64,000 nt of DNA, taken from the NCBI RefSeq assembly GCF_018139685.1, contig NZ_JAGSPN010000010.1:1-64000 (forward strand), in the 5' to 3' direction. Positions 32,744 through 42,070 of the stretch are shown one piece after another. The position numbers were made by a program, and so were the translations under genes. The first letter of the stretch is position 1. The number at the start of each line of letters is the position of its first letter. The notes below the pieces were generated by a model. That model was not told where the DNA came from. It was given only the letters and a program-made list of their open reading frames with translations, and did no database searches. This DNA is from Cognatundibacterium luofuense. Its GTDB lineage: Bacteria > Pseudomonadota > Gammaproteobacteria > Burkholderiales > Burkholderiaceae_D.

Positions 32744-34081
32744 ATGCCGCTGGTACTGATCATTGATGATAACCCCGCTGTTGTGATGGCGCTGGAGGTG
32801 CTGTTATCGCTGCATGATATGCAGACGATCCATGCTGCATCTCCGCAAGAGGGGATGGCGCAATTGCAGGCACATGCAGTGGATCTGGTGATACAGGATA
32901 TGAACTTCTCCGCCGATACCACGTCCGGTGACGAGGGTGTGGCCTTGTTTCATCAGATACGTGATGCGTTTCCGGATATGCCGGTGATTTTACTGACGGC
33001 ATGGACGCATCTGGATGTCGCGGTAAGGCTGATCAAAGCCGGTGCGGCAGATTATCTGGGCAAGCCCTGGGATGATGAACGTCTGATGACCACGGTACGC
33101 AATCTGATTGAGCTGGGTCAGGCCGGTCGTTCGCTGCGTCAGCGACTGGCGCGTGACGTACAGGAAAAACAGGCGCTGGAGCAGCGTTACGATTTATGTG
33201 ATCTGATCTGGCAGGATGCAGCGATGGCGCGCTTGCTGCAAATGGCATGTCAGGTTGCCGTGTCGGATGTGCCGGTGCTGATTACCGGTCCGAACGGTGC
33301 GGGAAAGGAAAAAATTGCGCAAATCGTGCAACGCAATTCATCGGTGAAGGATGGCCCGTTTGTGGTGCTGAACTGCGGTGCAATTCCTGCCGAACTGATC
33401 GAGGCAGAATTATTCGGTGCGGAAGCCGGTTCCTATACCGGCGCTGCAAAAGCGCGTGAGGGAAAGTTTGAAGCGGCTGACGGTGGCACGCTGTTTCTGG
33501 ATGAAATCGGCAATTTACCGTTAAGCGGGCAAATGAAGTTATTGCGCGTGCTGGAGACAGGCAGTTTTCAGCGCCTCGGTTCAAATCGCGAGCGGCGTGT
33601 CAAAGTCCGTATCCTGAGTGCCACCAATGCCGACTTACCGGCGATGATCCGCGCCGGACAATTCCGCGAAGATTTGTATTACCGGCTGAACGTCATACCG
33701 CTGACGGTGCAGTCGCTGAATGAGCGGCCTGACGATATTCTGCCATTGGCGCAGGCTTTCCTCGGGGCGCACAAGCAACTGAGTCAGGACGCAGTGCAGG
33801 CTTTACAGCAGTATCCGTGGCCGGGCAATGTCCGCGAGTTAAAGAATCTGATGCAGCGGGTGCAGTTATTGTGCCCGCATGCAATGATCGGTCGCGATGA
33901 TTTACAGTTACCGGTTTCCGGTCCGCGTTCAAAAGAGACTGAGGCAGGTCCCGATAAAGCCAGCATCGAAGCTGCGCTGGCGCAGGCAGGTGGCGTCGTG
34001 GCGCAAGCGGCGGCGACGCTTGGTCTGAGCCGGCAATCGTTGTACCGGCGTATGGAACGTTTCGGCATAGACCGTCACTGA
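32744..34081 (+). CDS. NtrC-family sigma54-dependent response regulator
   Basis: 445 residues. Receiver domain 1-120 with the acidic pair DD (8-9), phospho-acceptor Asp in VIQDMNF (about 53) and Lys in YLGKPWD. AAA+ domain: Walker A-like [12 protein letters not shown], the sigma54-contact loop GSYTGA (GAFTGA variant), and [12 protein letters not shown] as Walker B. C-terminal Fis-type helix-turn-helix ([24 protein letters not shown]). Note that Walker A has GKE where most have GKE or GTGKE, so it looks active. Should activate the sigma54 promoter at 27653. 10 bp before its kinase gene. Confidence 0.93.
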   Translation: MPLVLIIDDNPAVVMALEVLLSLHDMQTIHAASPQEGMAQLQAHAVDLVIQDMNFSADTTSGDEGVALFHQIRDAFPDMPVILLTAWTHLDVAVRLIKAGAADYLGKPWDDERLMTTVRNLIELGQAGRSLRQRLARDVQEKQALEQRYDLCDLIWQDAAMARLLQMACQVAVSDVPVLITGPNGAGKEKIAQIVQRNSSVKDGPFVVLNCGAIPAELIEAELFGAEAGSYTGAAKAREGKFEAADGGTLFLDEIGNLPLSGQMKLLRVLETGSFQRLGSNRERRVKVRILSATNADLPAMIRAGQFREDLYYRLNVIPLTVQSLNERPDDILPLAQAFLGAHKQLSQDAVQALQQYPWPGNVRELKNLMQRVQLLCPHAMIGRDDLQLPVSGPRSKETEAGPDKASIEAALAQAGGVVAQAAATLGLSRQSLYRRMERFGIDRH

Positions 34082-34090
34082 GCCTGAACG

Positions 34091-35476
34091 ATGCGTATCA
34101 TTCACTGGTTACGGAAATCCACATTTACCCGACGCCTATTGCTGGTGCCTTCGCTGATGCTGGCGGCAATCTTGCTTACCGCCTTTTTTCTTTACCGTCA
34201 TCCGGCGGAGATTGCGACAGTGTACGTTCTTATCGCGGTGTTGCTGGCGCTGAGCGTATTGCAGATTGTGTGGCTGCAGCGCGAATCCAGCGAGGTGCTG
34301 GCCTTGTTCCGTGCCCTGAGCGGTACGGTCTATTGTTATAAAGACGGTGATTACAGTTTTGGTATTCACTGGCCGCGTCCGGATGAACTGGGGGAGCTGG
34401 CGCTGGCCCATCAGCAACTGGCTGGCAGTCTGCGTGACCAGCGTCTGCACCTTGCGCAGCGTGAGTTGTTACTGGACACCATGCTGCAAAACACGCCGGT
34501 AGCAATGTTGCTGGTGAATGAGCAGGAAAATATTCTGTATGCGAATTTAGCGGCCCGCCATTTTCTGAATGAAGGCAGGCAACTGGAGGGTTTTCATTTA
34601 TCTGCCCTGATGCCCGCGCTGTCACCCGCGCTGGTAGCTGCCTTGCAGCAGGAAAATGATGGCTTGTTCACCGACACCGCAACAAGCGGTGAAGCGGATG
34701 CCGCAGATCAGCCCGAAACCTATCATCTGGCACAGCGCCAGTTTTTACTGAACGGCCGGCGTCATCGCCTTATCATGCTGAGACAGCTGACTGCGGAATT
34801 GCGGCGTCAGGAAGTGCAGACCTGGAAAAAAGTGATCCGGGTGATCAGCCATGAACTGAATAACTCGCTGGCACCGATGCGTTCGCTGGCTCACTCCGGA
34901 CAACTGATGATGCAGCGCGGACAGACCGAGCGGGTTCCTGAACTATTCAGTGCAATTGCAGACCGCGCGAATCATCTTGATCAGTTCATTCAGGGTTACG
35001 CCAGTTTTTCCAAACTACCTGCGCCCCGACTGGAGCAGCACAGCTGGGAAGCCTTTTTCGCTGGCCTGTCTGGTCAGTATGCATTTACTCAATATGGTCA
35101 GATGACCGGACAGACGTTTGTGGCAGACCGGGCGCAACTGGAGCAGGCGATGATAAATCTGTTGAAGAATGCCGCAGATGCCGCGCCGGACAGCACGCCG
35201 GAAGTGCACTTGCAGCGCTTGCCCGATGGCTGGCGGATTGATGTCATGGACAACGGGCCGGGTATGAGTCCGGCCGTACTGGAAAATGCACTAGTGCCTT
35301 TTTATTCCACTAAACGTCACGGAACCGGACTGGGGCTGGCGCTGACCAGAGAAATTATCGAGGCGCATGGTGGCCGCATCAGTCTGCATAACCGCCCGCA
35401 AGCGGGATTATGTGTCAGCCTGTTTCTGGCGCAGACTGATGTGAGCAATGCCTCACAAAGCAGCGTTCCCGAATAA
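34091..35476 (+). CDS. Membrane sensor histidine kinase (NtrY-like)
   Basis: 461 residues. Two transmembrane helices close together (about 16-35 and 43-61) with almost no periplasmic loop, HAMP-like linker, PAS domain (about 130-180: NTPVAMLLVNEQENILYANLAA), then the HisKA box ISHELNNSLAPMRS and HATPase boxes N (NLLKNAADAAP), G1 (DNGPGMSP) and G2 (GTGLGLALTREI). The short loop suggests sensing within the membrane or through the transporter, as in Bce-type systems. Partner of the preceding regulator. Its 3' end overlaps the convergent TetR gene by 24 bp. Confidence 0.92.
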   Translation: MRIIHWLRKSTFTRRLLLVPSLMLAAILLTAFFLYRHPAEIATVYVLIAVLLALSVLQIVWLQRESSEVLALFRALSGTVYCYKDGDYSFGIHWPRPDELGELALAHQQLAGSLRDQRLHLAQRELLLDTMLQNTPVAMLLVNEQENILYANLAARHFLNEGRQLEGFHLSALMPALSPALVAALQQENDGLFTDTATSGEADAADQPETYHLAQRQFLLNGRRHRLIMLRQLTAELRRQEVQTWKKVIRVISHELNNSLAPMRSLAHSGQLMMQRGQTERVPELFSAIADRANHLDQFIQGYASFSKLPAPRLEQHSWEAFFAGLSGQYAFTQYGQMTGQTFVADRAQLEQAMINLLKNAADAAPDSTPEVHLQRLPDGWRIDVMDNGPGMSPAVLENALVPFYSTKRHGTGLGLALTREIIEAHGGRISLHNRPQAGLCVSLFLAQTDVSNASQSSVPE

Positions 35477-36064
35477 ACACTGCATGGTCTGGCGATGGGC
35501 TGCGTGTAAGGCATGCCCGTCTTTCCTGACTTTGGCCAGAATCGACGCACCGATCCAGCTACTGTATAAAAAACTGGCCAGCTCAGAGGGTTCAGAGTTC
35601 GCTGCGACGCTGCCTTCCTGAATTGCATCACGAATCACACCTGCAATCTGATCGCAGTGCAGCGCCATTCCTTCTGACAATGCCTGCCGCATTGCGTCCG
35701 ATAAATCGGCTACTTCCGCCGCCAGCTTCACGCCAAGGCAAAGCTTGTTGCAGCCAGGGACGTCAGCGAGGCTGAGCCATTGATCAAAATACAAAATCAG
35801 CTTTTGCTTTGCGCTGAGTTCACTGTCGCCGAATAATTCAGCCGTTTTTTGCTGATAGTCACGGAAATATCGTTCAAGTAATGCGACGCCGAATGCCTCT
35901 TTGGAGGCGAAATAATGGTAGAACGAACCTTTTGGCACTGTTGCGGCAGAAAGCAATTCGCTCAGCCCCATTGCACTGAAGCCTTTACCGAGGATCAGGC
36001 ATTCGCCAGTTGCCAGTATCCGCTCGCGGGTATCCTGGATGGCAGGTCGGTTTTCATTGCTCAT
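35453..36064 (-). CDS. TetR/AcrR-family transcriptional repressor
   Basis: 203 residues. N-terminal TetR helix-turn-helix (GLSELLSAATVPKGSFYHYFASKEAFGVALLERYF) and a helical ligand-binding domain with Cys residues (VPGCNKLCLGVKLAAEV) where some NemR-like relatives sense electrophiles; this sub-assignment is tentative. Convergent with the kinase gene and divergent from the EAL protein. A palindrome around 36079 just upstream is a candidate autoregulatory operator. No obvious efflux or reductase target gene adjoins it. Confidence 0.88.
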   Translation of the reverse strand: MSNENRPAIQDTRERILATGECLILGKGFSAMGLSELLSAATVPKGSFYHYFASKEAFGVALLERYFRDYQQKTAELFGDSELSAKQKLILYFDQWLSLADVPGCNKLCLGVKLAAEVADLSDAMRQALSEGMALHCDQIAGVIRDAIQEGSVAANSEPSELASFLYSSWIGASILAKVRKDGHALHAAHRQTMQCLFGNAAL

Positions 36065-36075
36065 GTTAAGATCTA

Positions 36076-36092
36076 TTGGACCGGTCGTCTAA
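36076..36092. promoter_or_regulatory. Candidate TetR operator
   Basis: GACCGGTC (36079-36086) is a perfect 8 bp palindrome within ttGGACCGGTCgtcta, 12-28 bp upstream of the TetR start codon. Similar cores are known for NemR-like repressors. Untested. Confidence 0.4.
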
Positions 36093-36241
36093 TCAGTATA
36101 GCGCGTATACAAAAAAGTACGGCAGGTTTGTGGAAAGTAGAAAAAATTGTAACAATCGTCTATGATACCACTCCGCTTTATGCGAAAATGCTAAATTCCT
36201 GACTAGTACCATTTGATCTTTTTTCATTCCAATCTTTCACT

Positions 36242-38554
36242 ATGTTCCGCTGGCTTTTTTTAAATGAGAGTGCTCTCGCGCCTGCCGAACATGCTGCATG
36301 GAAGATCAGTACGCTCAGGATTTTGCTGGTTTCCGGCTTCATTCTGGAAGCCTGGGTGGCATTGCACAGTTCTTTCCGCGCCGTGGAGCGCGGAGCCTAC
36401 GAAATTCTGCTGACAGTCGTCAGCCTGTATGCGCTGAAATCCGTCGCTATCTGGGGGTCCCGTAAATATCCCCGATTCAGCGCAGCGTTATTATTGCTGA
36501 ATATCTACGGCATAGCGAGTGCCATCAGTATCTTCACCCGCGATCCCGATCTGGCCAAACTGGGCTATATGTTTGTTTACATCACGCCGATTCTGGCGCG
36601 GATATTTTTCCACAGCCGTCTTGCACTGACTCTGATGCTGCTGAATACGATACCGTATGTCAGTGTTATCAGCGGGTACTCACATTCGCTTGAAGGTCAT
36701 CATTCGATTCCGGATGCAGAGGTGTATATCCACACCCTGTTTTACTTCTTCTTTAATATCTGTCTGCCACTGGCTGTCTTCCGCATTCTGTATGCACTGG
36801 ATACGACGCTGGTGCGCTATCAGGACACCAGTGGTGCATTGCAGGTCAGCCACGCACAGTATCAGGAAGTGTTTGAAAATGCCGGAACCGCGCTGCTGCT
36901 GACGGATGCCTACGGACAAATCCTGCAGGCAAATCAGCAGGCAAATCACTTGCTGGGCCGGAATCCGGAAACCGACAGTGAGCTGGCACTGTTCGGCTGG
37001 CTGTCGCTGGATGAAAGCTTCAAATTGTCGCAGGCTGATGAGGTGGCGGGCTTGCGCACATCGGCGTATCGCACACGTGATGGCAAGCTGGTAGCGCTCG
37101 ATAATATTTCCCAGACATCAACAGAGCATTACATTGTAGCTTTGCGCGATGTCTCCGGCCTGCACAAAATGCAGCATGCACTGAAAGCCAGTATTGAGCG
37201 TCAGGATTACCTGAGTAGTCATGACTCACTGACCAATTTGCCGAATCGCGATATGTTGCGCCAGTTCCTGCAGCAAAAGCTGGAAGGCTTATCGACGGAT
37301 CAGGTGACAGCGCTGGTGTCATTCAGACTGAACAGTGTACGTCAGGCAAATCAGCAATTCGGTGCTCATACAGGCGACGTTCTGCTGCGCCGCTTTGCAG
37401 ACGAGTTAACGCAGGTTTTGCCAAAAAACTGCTTCTGTGCCCGCTTGCGCAGCATCGTGTTTTCATTTGTGATTGACCAGTTGCATTCACCTGCGGACGT
37501 GGTTCAGTTTGTTGATCAGATTCGTGAGGCAATGCCTAAGGAACTGATGGTGAACGGCGAATTACTACTGGTCCAGTTTTCTGCCGGAATTGCCGTCTTG
37601 CGGCCTGAAGATAAAGAGCCGGATGAGCTGATACGCCGCAGTGAAGTTGCACTGGATACATCCCGCAGGGGCTCAGATCAGAACGTCACGCTGTTTGATG
37701 AACATGATGCTAACCAGATCCGCCGTAATGTGGAAATCGAAGTTGGTATTCTGAACGGACTGAAAGCTGGCGAATTCCATCTGATGTATCAGCCCAAAGT
37801 TGACTGGGATGGCAGAATCGCGGGTGTCGAAGCACTTATCCGCTGGGTATCTCCGTCGCTGGGGAAAGTGGCTCCGTCCGAGTTTATTCCGATTGCAGAA
37901 CGCTCGGGTCTGGTGCGTCAGGTCAGTAATTTTGTGATTGAACAAAGCTGCTCGCAGATACGTGCCTGGCTGGATGAGTTTGGGCACAGTCCGGTTGTTG
38001 CGATTAATCTGGCTGTCAGTGATATTGCCCGCCCGGATCTGATCAGTCTGATTGATGATACCTGCGCACGCTATCGTATCGCGACCAGCTACCTTGAGCT
38101 GGAAATTACCGAAACCGGTCTGATCGCGAATGAGCAGCAATCTATCGAGCACCTGAATGTCCTGAAAAACCGTGGTTTCGGTATCGCGATCGACGACTTT
38201 GGTACCGGGTATTCATCACTGTCCAAACTCAGTCATTTCCCTGCGCATACGGTTAAAATTGACCGCTCTTTTGTGGCCCAGATAGGCTATAACCGTAAGA
38301 GTGAAATGATTGTTAAGGCGATCGTTTCACTGGCTGAAATTCTGGCATGTAATACGATTGCGGAGGGTGTGGAAAACGAATCACAGGAGCAATTCCTGAA
38401 AGAAGTCGGTTGTCAGTATTTCCAAGGGTATCTGTATTATCGTCCACTTGATCTGGACGGTATGCGTAGCTTATTAAGTCAGCCCGGACTGAATCTCTCA
38501 GCAGACCAGATGATCGCTGATCAGATGTTAAAAACAGGCAACACTGCAGCCTGA
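36242..38554 (+). CDS. Membrane c-di-GMP phosphodiesterase with degenerate GGDEF domain
   Basis: 770 residues. N-terminal membrane region with about six helices (1-190), a PAS domain (about 205-300), a GGDEF-like domain (about 325-460) in which the catalytic motif reads R-S-I-V-F, so it cannot make c-di-GMP, and a C-terminal EAL domain (about 485-740) with intact VEALIRW, NLAVSDI, ELEITE, DDFGTGYSSLSKL and KIDRSF motifs. Thus a membrane-bound phosphodiesterase that lowers c-di-GMP. Monocistronic. Confidence 0.92.
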   Translation: MFRWLFLNESALAPAEHAAWKISTLRILLVSGFILEAWVALHSSFRAVERGAYEILLTVVSLYALKSVAIWGSRKYPRFSAALLLLNIYGIASAISIFTRDPDLAKLGYMFVYITPILARIFFHSRLALTLMLLNTIPYVSVISGYSHSLEGHHSIPDAEVYIHTLFYFFFNICLPLAVFRILYALDTTLVRYQDTSGALQVSHAQYQEVFENAGTALLLTDAYGQILQANQQANHLLGRNPETDSELALFGWLSLDESFKLSQADEVAGLRTSAYRTRDGKLVALDNISQTSTEHYIVALRDVSGLHKMQHALKASIERQDYLSSHDSLTNLPNRDMLRQFLQQKLEGLSTDQVTALVSFRLNSVRQANQQFGAHTGDVLLRRFADELTQVLPKNCFCARLRSIVFSFVIDQLHSPADVVQFVDQIREAMPKELMVNGELLLVQFSAGIAVLRPEDKEPDELIRRSEVALDTSRRGSDQNVTLFDEHDANQIRRNVEIEVGILNGLKAGEFHLMYQPKVDWDGRIAGVEALIRWVSPSLGKVAPSEFIPIAERSGLVRQVSNFVIEQSCSQIRAWLDEFGHSPVVAINLAVSDIARPDLISLIDDTCARYRIATSYLELEITETGLIANEQQSIEHLNVLKNRGFGIAIDDFGTGYSSLSKLSHFPAHTVKIDRSFVAQIGYNRKSEMIVKAIVSLAEILACNTIAEGVENESQEQFLKEVGCQYFQGYLYYRPLDLDGMRSLLSQPGLNLSADQMIADQMLKTGNTAA

Positions 38555-38718
38555 GTTATACACAATTCCGTGTTCGAGGATGTGTCATATTCCTTCCTGA
38601 CTTGCATTAAAGCAGTCACAAAACAGCATTCGATATTCGTTTATTGCGTTACCTCACAGAATTTTTTTGTCATTTTGTGAAATGAATTATTTAACGCAAC
38701 ACAATTTCCCAAATTCAT

Positions 38719-38725
38719 CTACACT
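38719..38725 (+). promoter_or_regulatory. SigmaS-type -10 element of the prkA operon
   Basis: TCTACACTAAA matches the sigmaS-preferred extended -10 (K-CTAYACT-TAA) with one change. Expected start point about 38732, giving a leader of about 90 nt. In enteric bacteria the homologous operon is sigmaS dependent. Confidence 0.55.
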
Positions 38726-38743
38726 AAAGTCATAGTCTGCAGG

Positions 38744-38773
38744 TTGGTGACACCACCGGCTGTCTGTGACCAA
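38744..38773 (+). other. Leader hairpin of the prkA operon
   Basis: TTGGTGACA and TGTGACCAA pair with one mismatch around a 12 nt loop inside the predicted leader. Could affect mRNA stability. Confidence 0.4.
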
Positions 38774-38821
38774 TGCTGCTGTTCGGAATTTGCGTGTTGA
38801 TGCTTAACCCGGGAGGTCAGG

Positions 38822-40744
38822 ATGAACATCTTTGACAACTATGCTGCACGGTATGAACGGACCAGAGAAGAAGAGTATTCTATGCAGGAATATCTTGAGC
38901 TCTGCAAGAAAGACAAACTTGCATTTGCCAGCGCTGCCGAACGTATGCTGGCTGCGATCGGTGAACCTGAACTGATCGACACCCGCCATGATTCGCGCCT
39001 CTCGCGCATCTTCTCAAATAAAGTGATTAAGATTTACCCTGCATTCCGTGAGTTTTACGGTATGGAAGAGGTGATTGAACAAGTGGTTTCATATTTCCGG
39101 CATGCTGCGCAGGGACTGGAAGAGAAAAAGCAAATTCTTTATTTGCTTGGCCCTGTCGGTGGCGGTAAATCATCAATCGCTGAAAAACTCAAATACCTGA
39201 TGGAGCGGATTCCGTTTTACTGCATCAAGGGGTCGCCGATTAATGAGTCTCCGCTTGGCTTGTTTAATGAAGATGAAGATGGCGCTATTCTTGAAGAAGA
39301 CTATGGGATTCCCCGTCGCTATCTGAAAACAATTCCGAGTCCCTGGGCTGTGAAACGGTTGCATGAATTTAACGGGGATATTAATAAATTCCGTGTGGTG
39401 AAGCGCTATCCTTCGGTTCTGAAACAGATAGCGGTTTCCAAGACTGAGCCGGGCGATGAAAATAATCAGGATATTTCATCGCTGGTAGGTAAGGTGGATA
39501 TCCGTAAGCTGGAAGATTTTTCTCAGGATGATCCTGATGCTTATAGCTATTCCGGTGGCCTGTGCCTTGCCAATCAGGGGCTGATGGAATTTGTAGAAAT
39601 GTTTAAAGCCCCGATCAAAGTGCTGCATCCTTTGCTCACGGCAACGCAGGAAGGCAATTTCAAGGGAACAGAGGGCTTTGGTGCGATTCCGTTTGAAGGT
39701 GTAATTCTTGCTCACTCAAATGAATCAGAATGGAAGAGCTTTAAAAATAATAAAAATAATGAAGCATTTCTGGATCGTATCTATATCGTCAAAGTCCCGT
39801 ATTGCCTGCGTATCTCGGATGAAATTCATATTTACGAAAAGCTGATACGCAGTTCTTCGCTCGCTCTGGCGCCATGTGCGCCCGGAACTCTGAAAATGAT
39901 GGCGCAGTTTGCAGTATTGTCGCGTCTGAAAGAGCCTGAAAATTCCAGTGTTTTCAGCAAGATGATGGTGTATGACGGCGAAAATCTGAAAGATACGGAT
40001 CCGAAAGCTAAATCGCTGCAGGAGTACTCTGATTATGCCGGCGTTGATGAAGGGATGACCGGACTTTCCACGCGCTTCGCGTTCAAAATACTTTCTAAAG
40101 TATTTAATTTTGATAATACAGAGGTGGCGGCAAATCCTGTTCATTTGCTGTACGTGCTTGAGCAGCAGATAGAGCGTGAACAATTTGCGGCTGAAACAGA
40201 GCAAAAATACATTTCCTATATCAAAGAATATCTGGCACAGAGATATGCTGAATTTATTGGTAAAGAAATTCAGACAGCTTATCTGGAAAGCTACTCTGAG
40301 TACGGCCAGAATATTTTTGACAGATACGTCACGTTTGCCGATTTCTGGATTCAGGATCAGGAGTTCCGCGATCCGGATACGGGTGAAAGTTTCGACCGGG
40401 AGTCACTGAATAACGAGCTCGAAAAAATCGAAAAACCTGCAGGCATTTCGAATCCGAAAGATTTCCGGAATGAGATTGTCAATTTTGTATTGCGAGCCCG
40501 GGCGCAGAATGGCGGAAAAAATCCGACCTGGACCAGTTACGAAAAGCTGCGCACAGTTATCGAGAAAAAAATGTTCTCGAATACGGAAGATCTGTTGCCG
40601 GTTATTTCATTTAATGCGAAAGCCAGTGCGGAAGATGCGAATAAGCATCAGGAATTTGTTAACCGCATGGTCAGTAAGGGATATACACCGAAACAGGTTC
40701 GCTTGCTGTGTGAATGGTATCTGAGGGTCAGAAAGTCATCTTAG
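38822..40744 (+). CDS. prkA: PrkA serine protein kinase (YeaG)
   Basis: 640-residue PrkA family protein with an AAA+ domain (Walker A LLGPVGGGKSSIAEKL at about 110-125, FEGVILAHSNESEW) and a C-terminal kinase-like domain. In enteric bacteria YeaG acts with YeaH in long-term starvation and nitrogen stress. Full length. GGGAGG ribosome site before the ATG. First gene of the conserved prkA-yeaH-spoVR operon, with 40 bp to the next gene. Confidence 0.96.
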   Translation: MNIFDNYAARYERTREEEYSMQEYLELCKKDKLAFASAAERMLAAIGEPELIDTRHDSRLSRIFSNKVIKIYPAFREFYGMEEVIEQVVSYFRHAAQGLEEKKQILYLLGPVGGGKSSIAEKLKYLMERIPFYCIKGSPINESPLGLFNEDEDGAILEEDYGIPRRYLKTIPSPWAVKRLHEFNGDINKFRVVKRYPSVLKQIAVSKTEPGDENNQDISSLVGKVDIRKLEDFSQDDPDAYSYSGGLCLANQGLMEFVEMFKAPIKVLHPLLTATQEGNFKGTEGFGAIPFEGVILAHSNESEWKSFKNNKNNEAFLDRIYIVKVPYCLRISDEIHIYEKLIRSSSLALAPCAPGTLKMMAQFAVLSRLKEPENSSVFSKMMVYDGENLKDTDPKAKSLQEYSDYAGVDEGMTGLSTRFAFKILSKVFNFDNTEVAANPVHLLYVLEQQIEREQFAAETEQKYISYIKEYLAQRYAEFIGKEIQTAYLESYSEYGQNIFDRYVTFADFWIQDQEFRDPDTGESFDRESLNNELEKIEKPAGISNPKDFRNEIVNFVLRARAQNGGKNPTWTSYEKLRTVIEKKMFSNTEDLLPVISFNAKASAEDANKHQEFVNRMVSKGYTPKQVRLLCEWYLRVRKSS

Positions 40745-40784
40745 TGATGACGACTGACAGTGTCTGAACGAACGGGAGAATATC

Positions 40785-42059
40785 TTGGTGCATCTGATAG
40801 ACCGGCGTGTTCAGGGGAAAAATAAATCTGCGCCTAATCGCGAGCGTTTTTTACGCCGCTATAAGGCGCAGATCAAAGAGGCAGTTGCCAAAGCTGTAAA
40901 AGGACGCTCGATCACTGATATCGAAAGCGGTGAGAAAATTTCTATACCGGTGAAAGATATCAGTGAGCCTACTTTCGGTCATTCACGTGGAGGCGTTTGG
41001 GAGGGCGTTTATCCGGGCAATGATCAGTATCAGAAGGGCGATCAGATCGCACGTCCTAAAGGCGGAGCAGGTGGCGGAGGCAGCGGTAAAGGGCAGGGCG
41101 GTAACAGTGAAGAAGTTACTGAAGATGATTTTGCTTTCCAGCTCAGTCGCGAAGAATTTATGAATTATTTCTTCGAAGATCTGGAACTGCCGAATATGGT
41201 CAAGACTCAACTCAGCGCCACGCAGGATTTTCGTACCCAGCGCGCCGGTTACAAAACGACGGGAACGGCGTCCAGTCTGCATGTGATACGTTCTCTGCGG
41301 GGGGCGCTCGGGCGCAGAATTGCTATTGGCGGAAAGTCCAGACGGCGCTTGCAGGATGCGGAAAAAGAGCTCGCGGCAGAACTTGCTTCCGCTTGCCCTG
41401 ACCATCGCAAAATCAGCATGCTGCGGGAAGAAATTCATCATTTGAAGATACGCCTTGCGGCAATTCCTTTTCTGGATCCGTTTGACTTACGTTACAGCAA
41501 CCGCATCCGTGTTCCTAAACCCGCAACGCAGTGTGTGATGTTTTGTCTGCTGGATGTTTCCGGTTCGATGGATGAGCAGAAAAAAGATACGGCCAAGCGG
41601 TTCTTTATTTTGCTATATCTGTTTCTGACACGAATGTATGAAAAAATTGAAGTGGTGTTCATCCGTCATCACACAACGGCACTGGAAGTGGATGAGCATG
41701 CATTTTTTCACTCGCGTGAATCCGGTGGCACGATCGTTTCTTCGGCGCTGAATCTACTGCTGAAAGTGATACAGGAACGATATGCAACCAGTGACTGGAA
41801 TATCTATGTCGCACAGGCTTCTGACGGTGATAACTGGGATAACGATTCAGTGCAGTGTCGTGAAATTTTATCGAAGGCGATTTTGCCCTTAGTTCAGTAC
41901 TATGCATACGTAGAGATCACGGAAGGTGACCCGCAGAATTTGTGGCTGGAATATGAACAGGTAGCGCAGGCGCGTGAAAATTTCGCGATGCAAAAAATTG
42001 AAAGCCAGGCGGATATTTATCCGGTGTTCCGTGAACTGTTCAAGAAACAACCTGCCTGA
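40785..42059 (+). CDS. yeaH: YeaH/DUF444 VWA-domain protein
   Basis: 424 residues (UPF0229). Basic N-terminus LIDRRVQGKNKSAPNRERFLRRYKAQIKEA aligns from its first residue with enteric YeaH, so the TTG at 40785 (GGGAGA upstream) is the likely start; the alternative GTG is the next codon. Glycine-rich linker (AGGGGSGKGQGG) and a von Willebrand A domain with the metal site DVSGSMDE. Partner of PrkA. 11 bp before spoVR. Confidence 0.94.
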   Translation: MVHLIDRRVQGKNKSAPNRERFLRRYKAQIKEAVAKAVKGRSITDIESGEKISIPVKDISEPTFGHSRGGVWEGVYPGNDQYQKGDQIARPKGGAGGGGSGKGQGGNSEEVTEDDFAFQLSREEFMNYFFEDLELPNMVKTQLSATQDFRTQRAGYKTTGTASSLHVIRSLRGALGRRIAIGGKSRRRLQDAEKELAAELASACPDHRKISMLREEIHHLKIRLAAIPFLDPFDLRYSNRIRVPKPATQCVMFCLLDVSGSMDEQKKDTAKRFFILLYLFLTRMYEKIEVVFIRHHTTALEVDEHAFFHSRESGGTIVSSALNLLLKVIQERYATSDWNIYVAQASDGDNWDNDSVQCREILSKAILPLVQYYAYVEITEGDPQNLWLEYEQVAQARENFAMQKIESQADIYPVFRELFKKQPA

Positions 42060-42070
42060 CGAGGTGGCTT

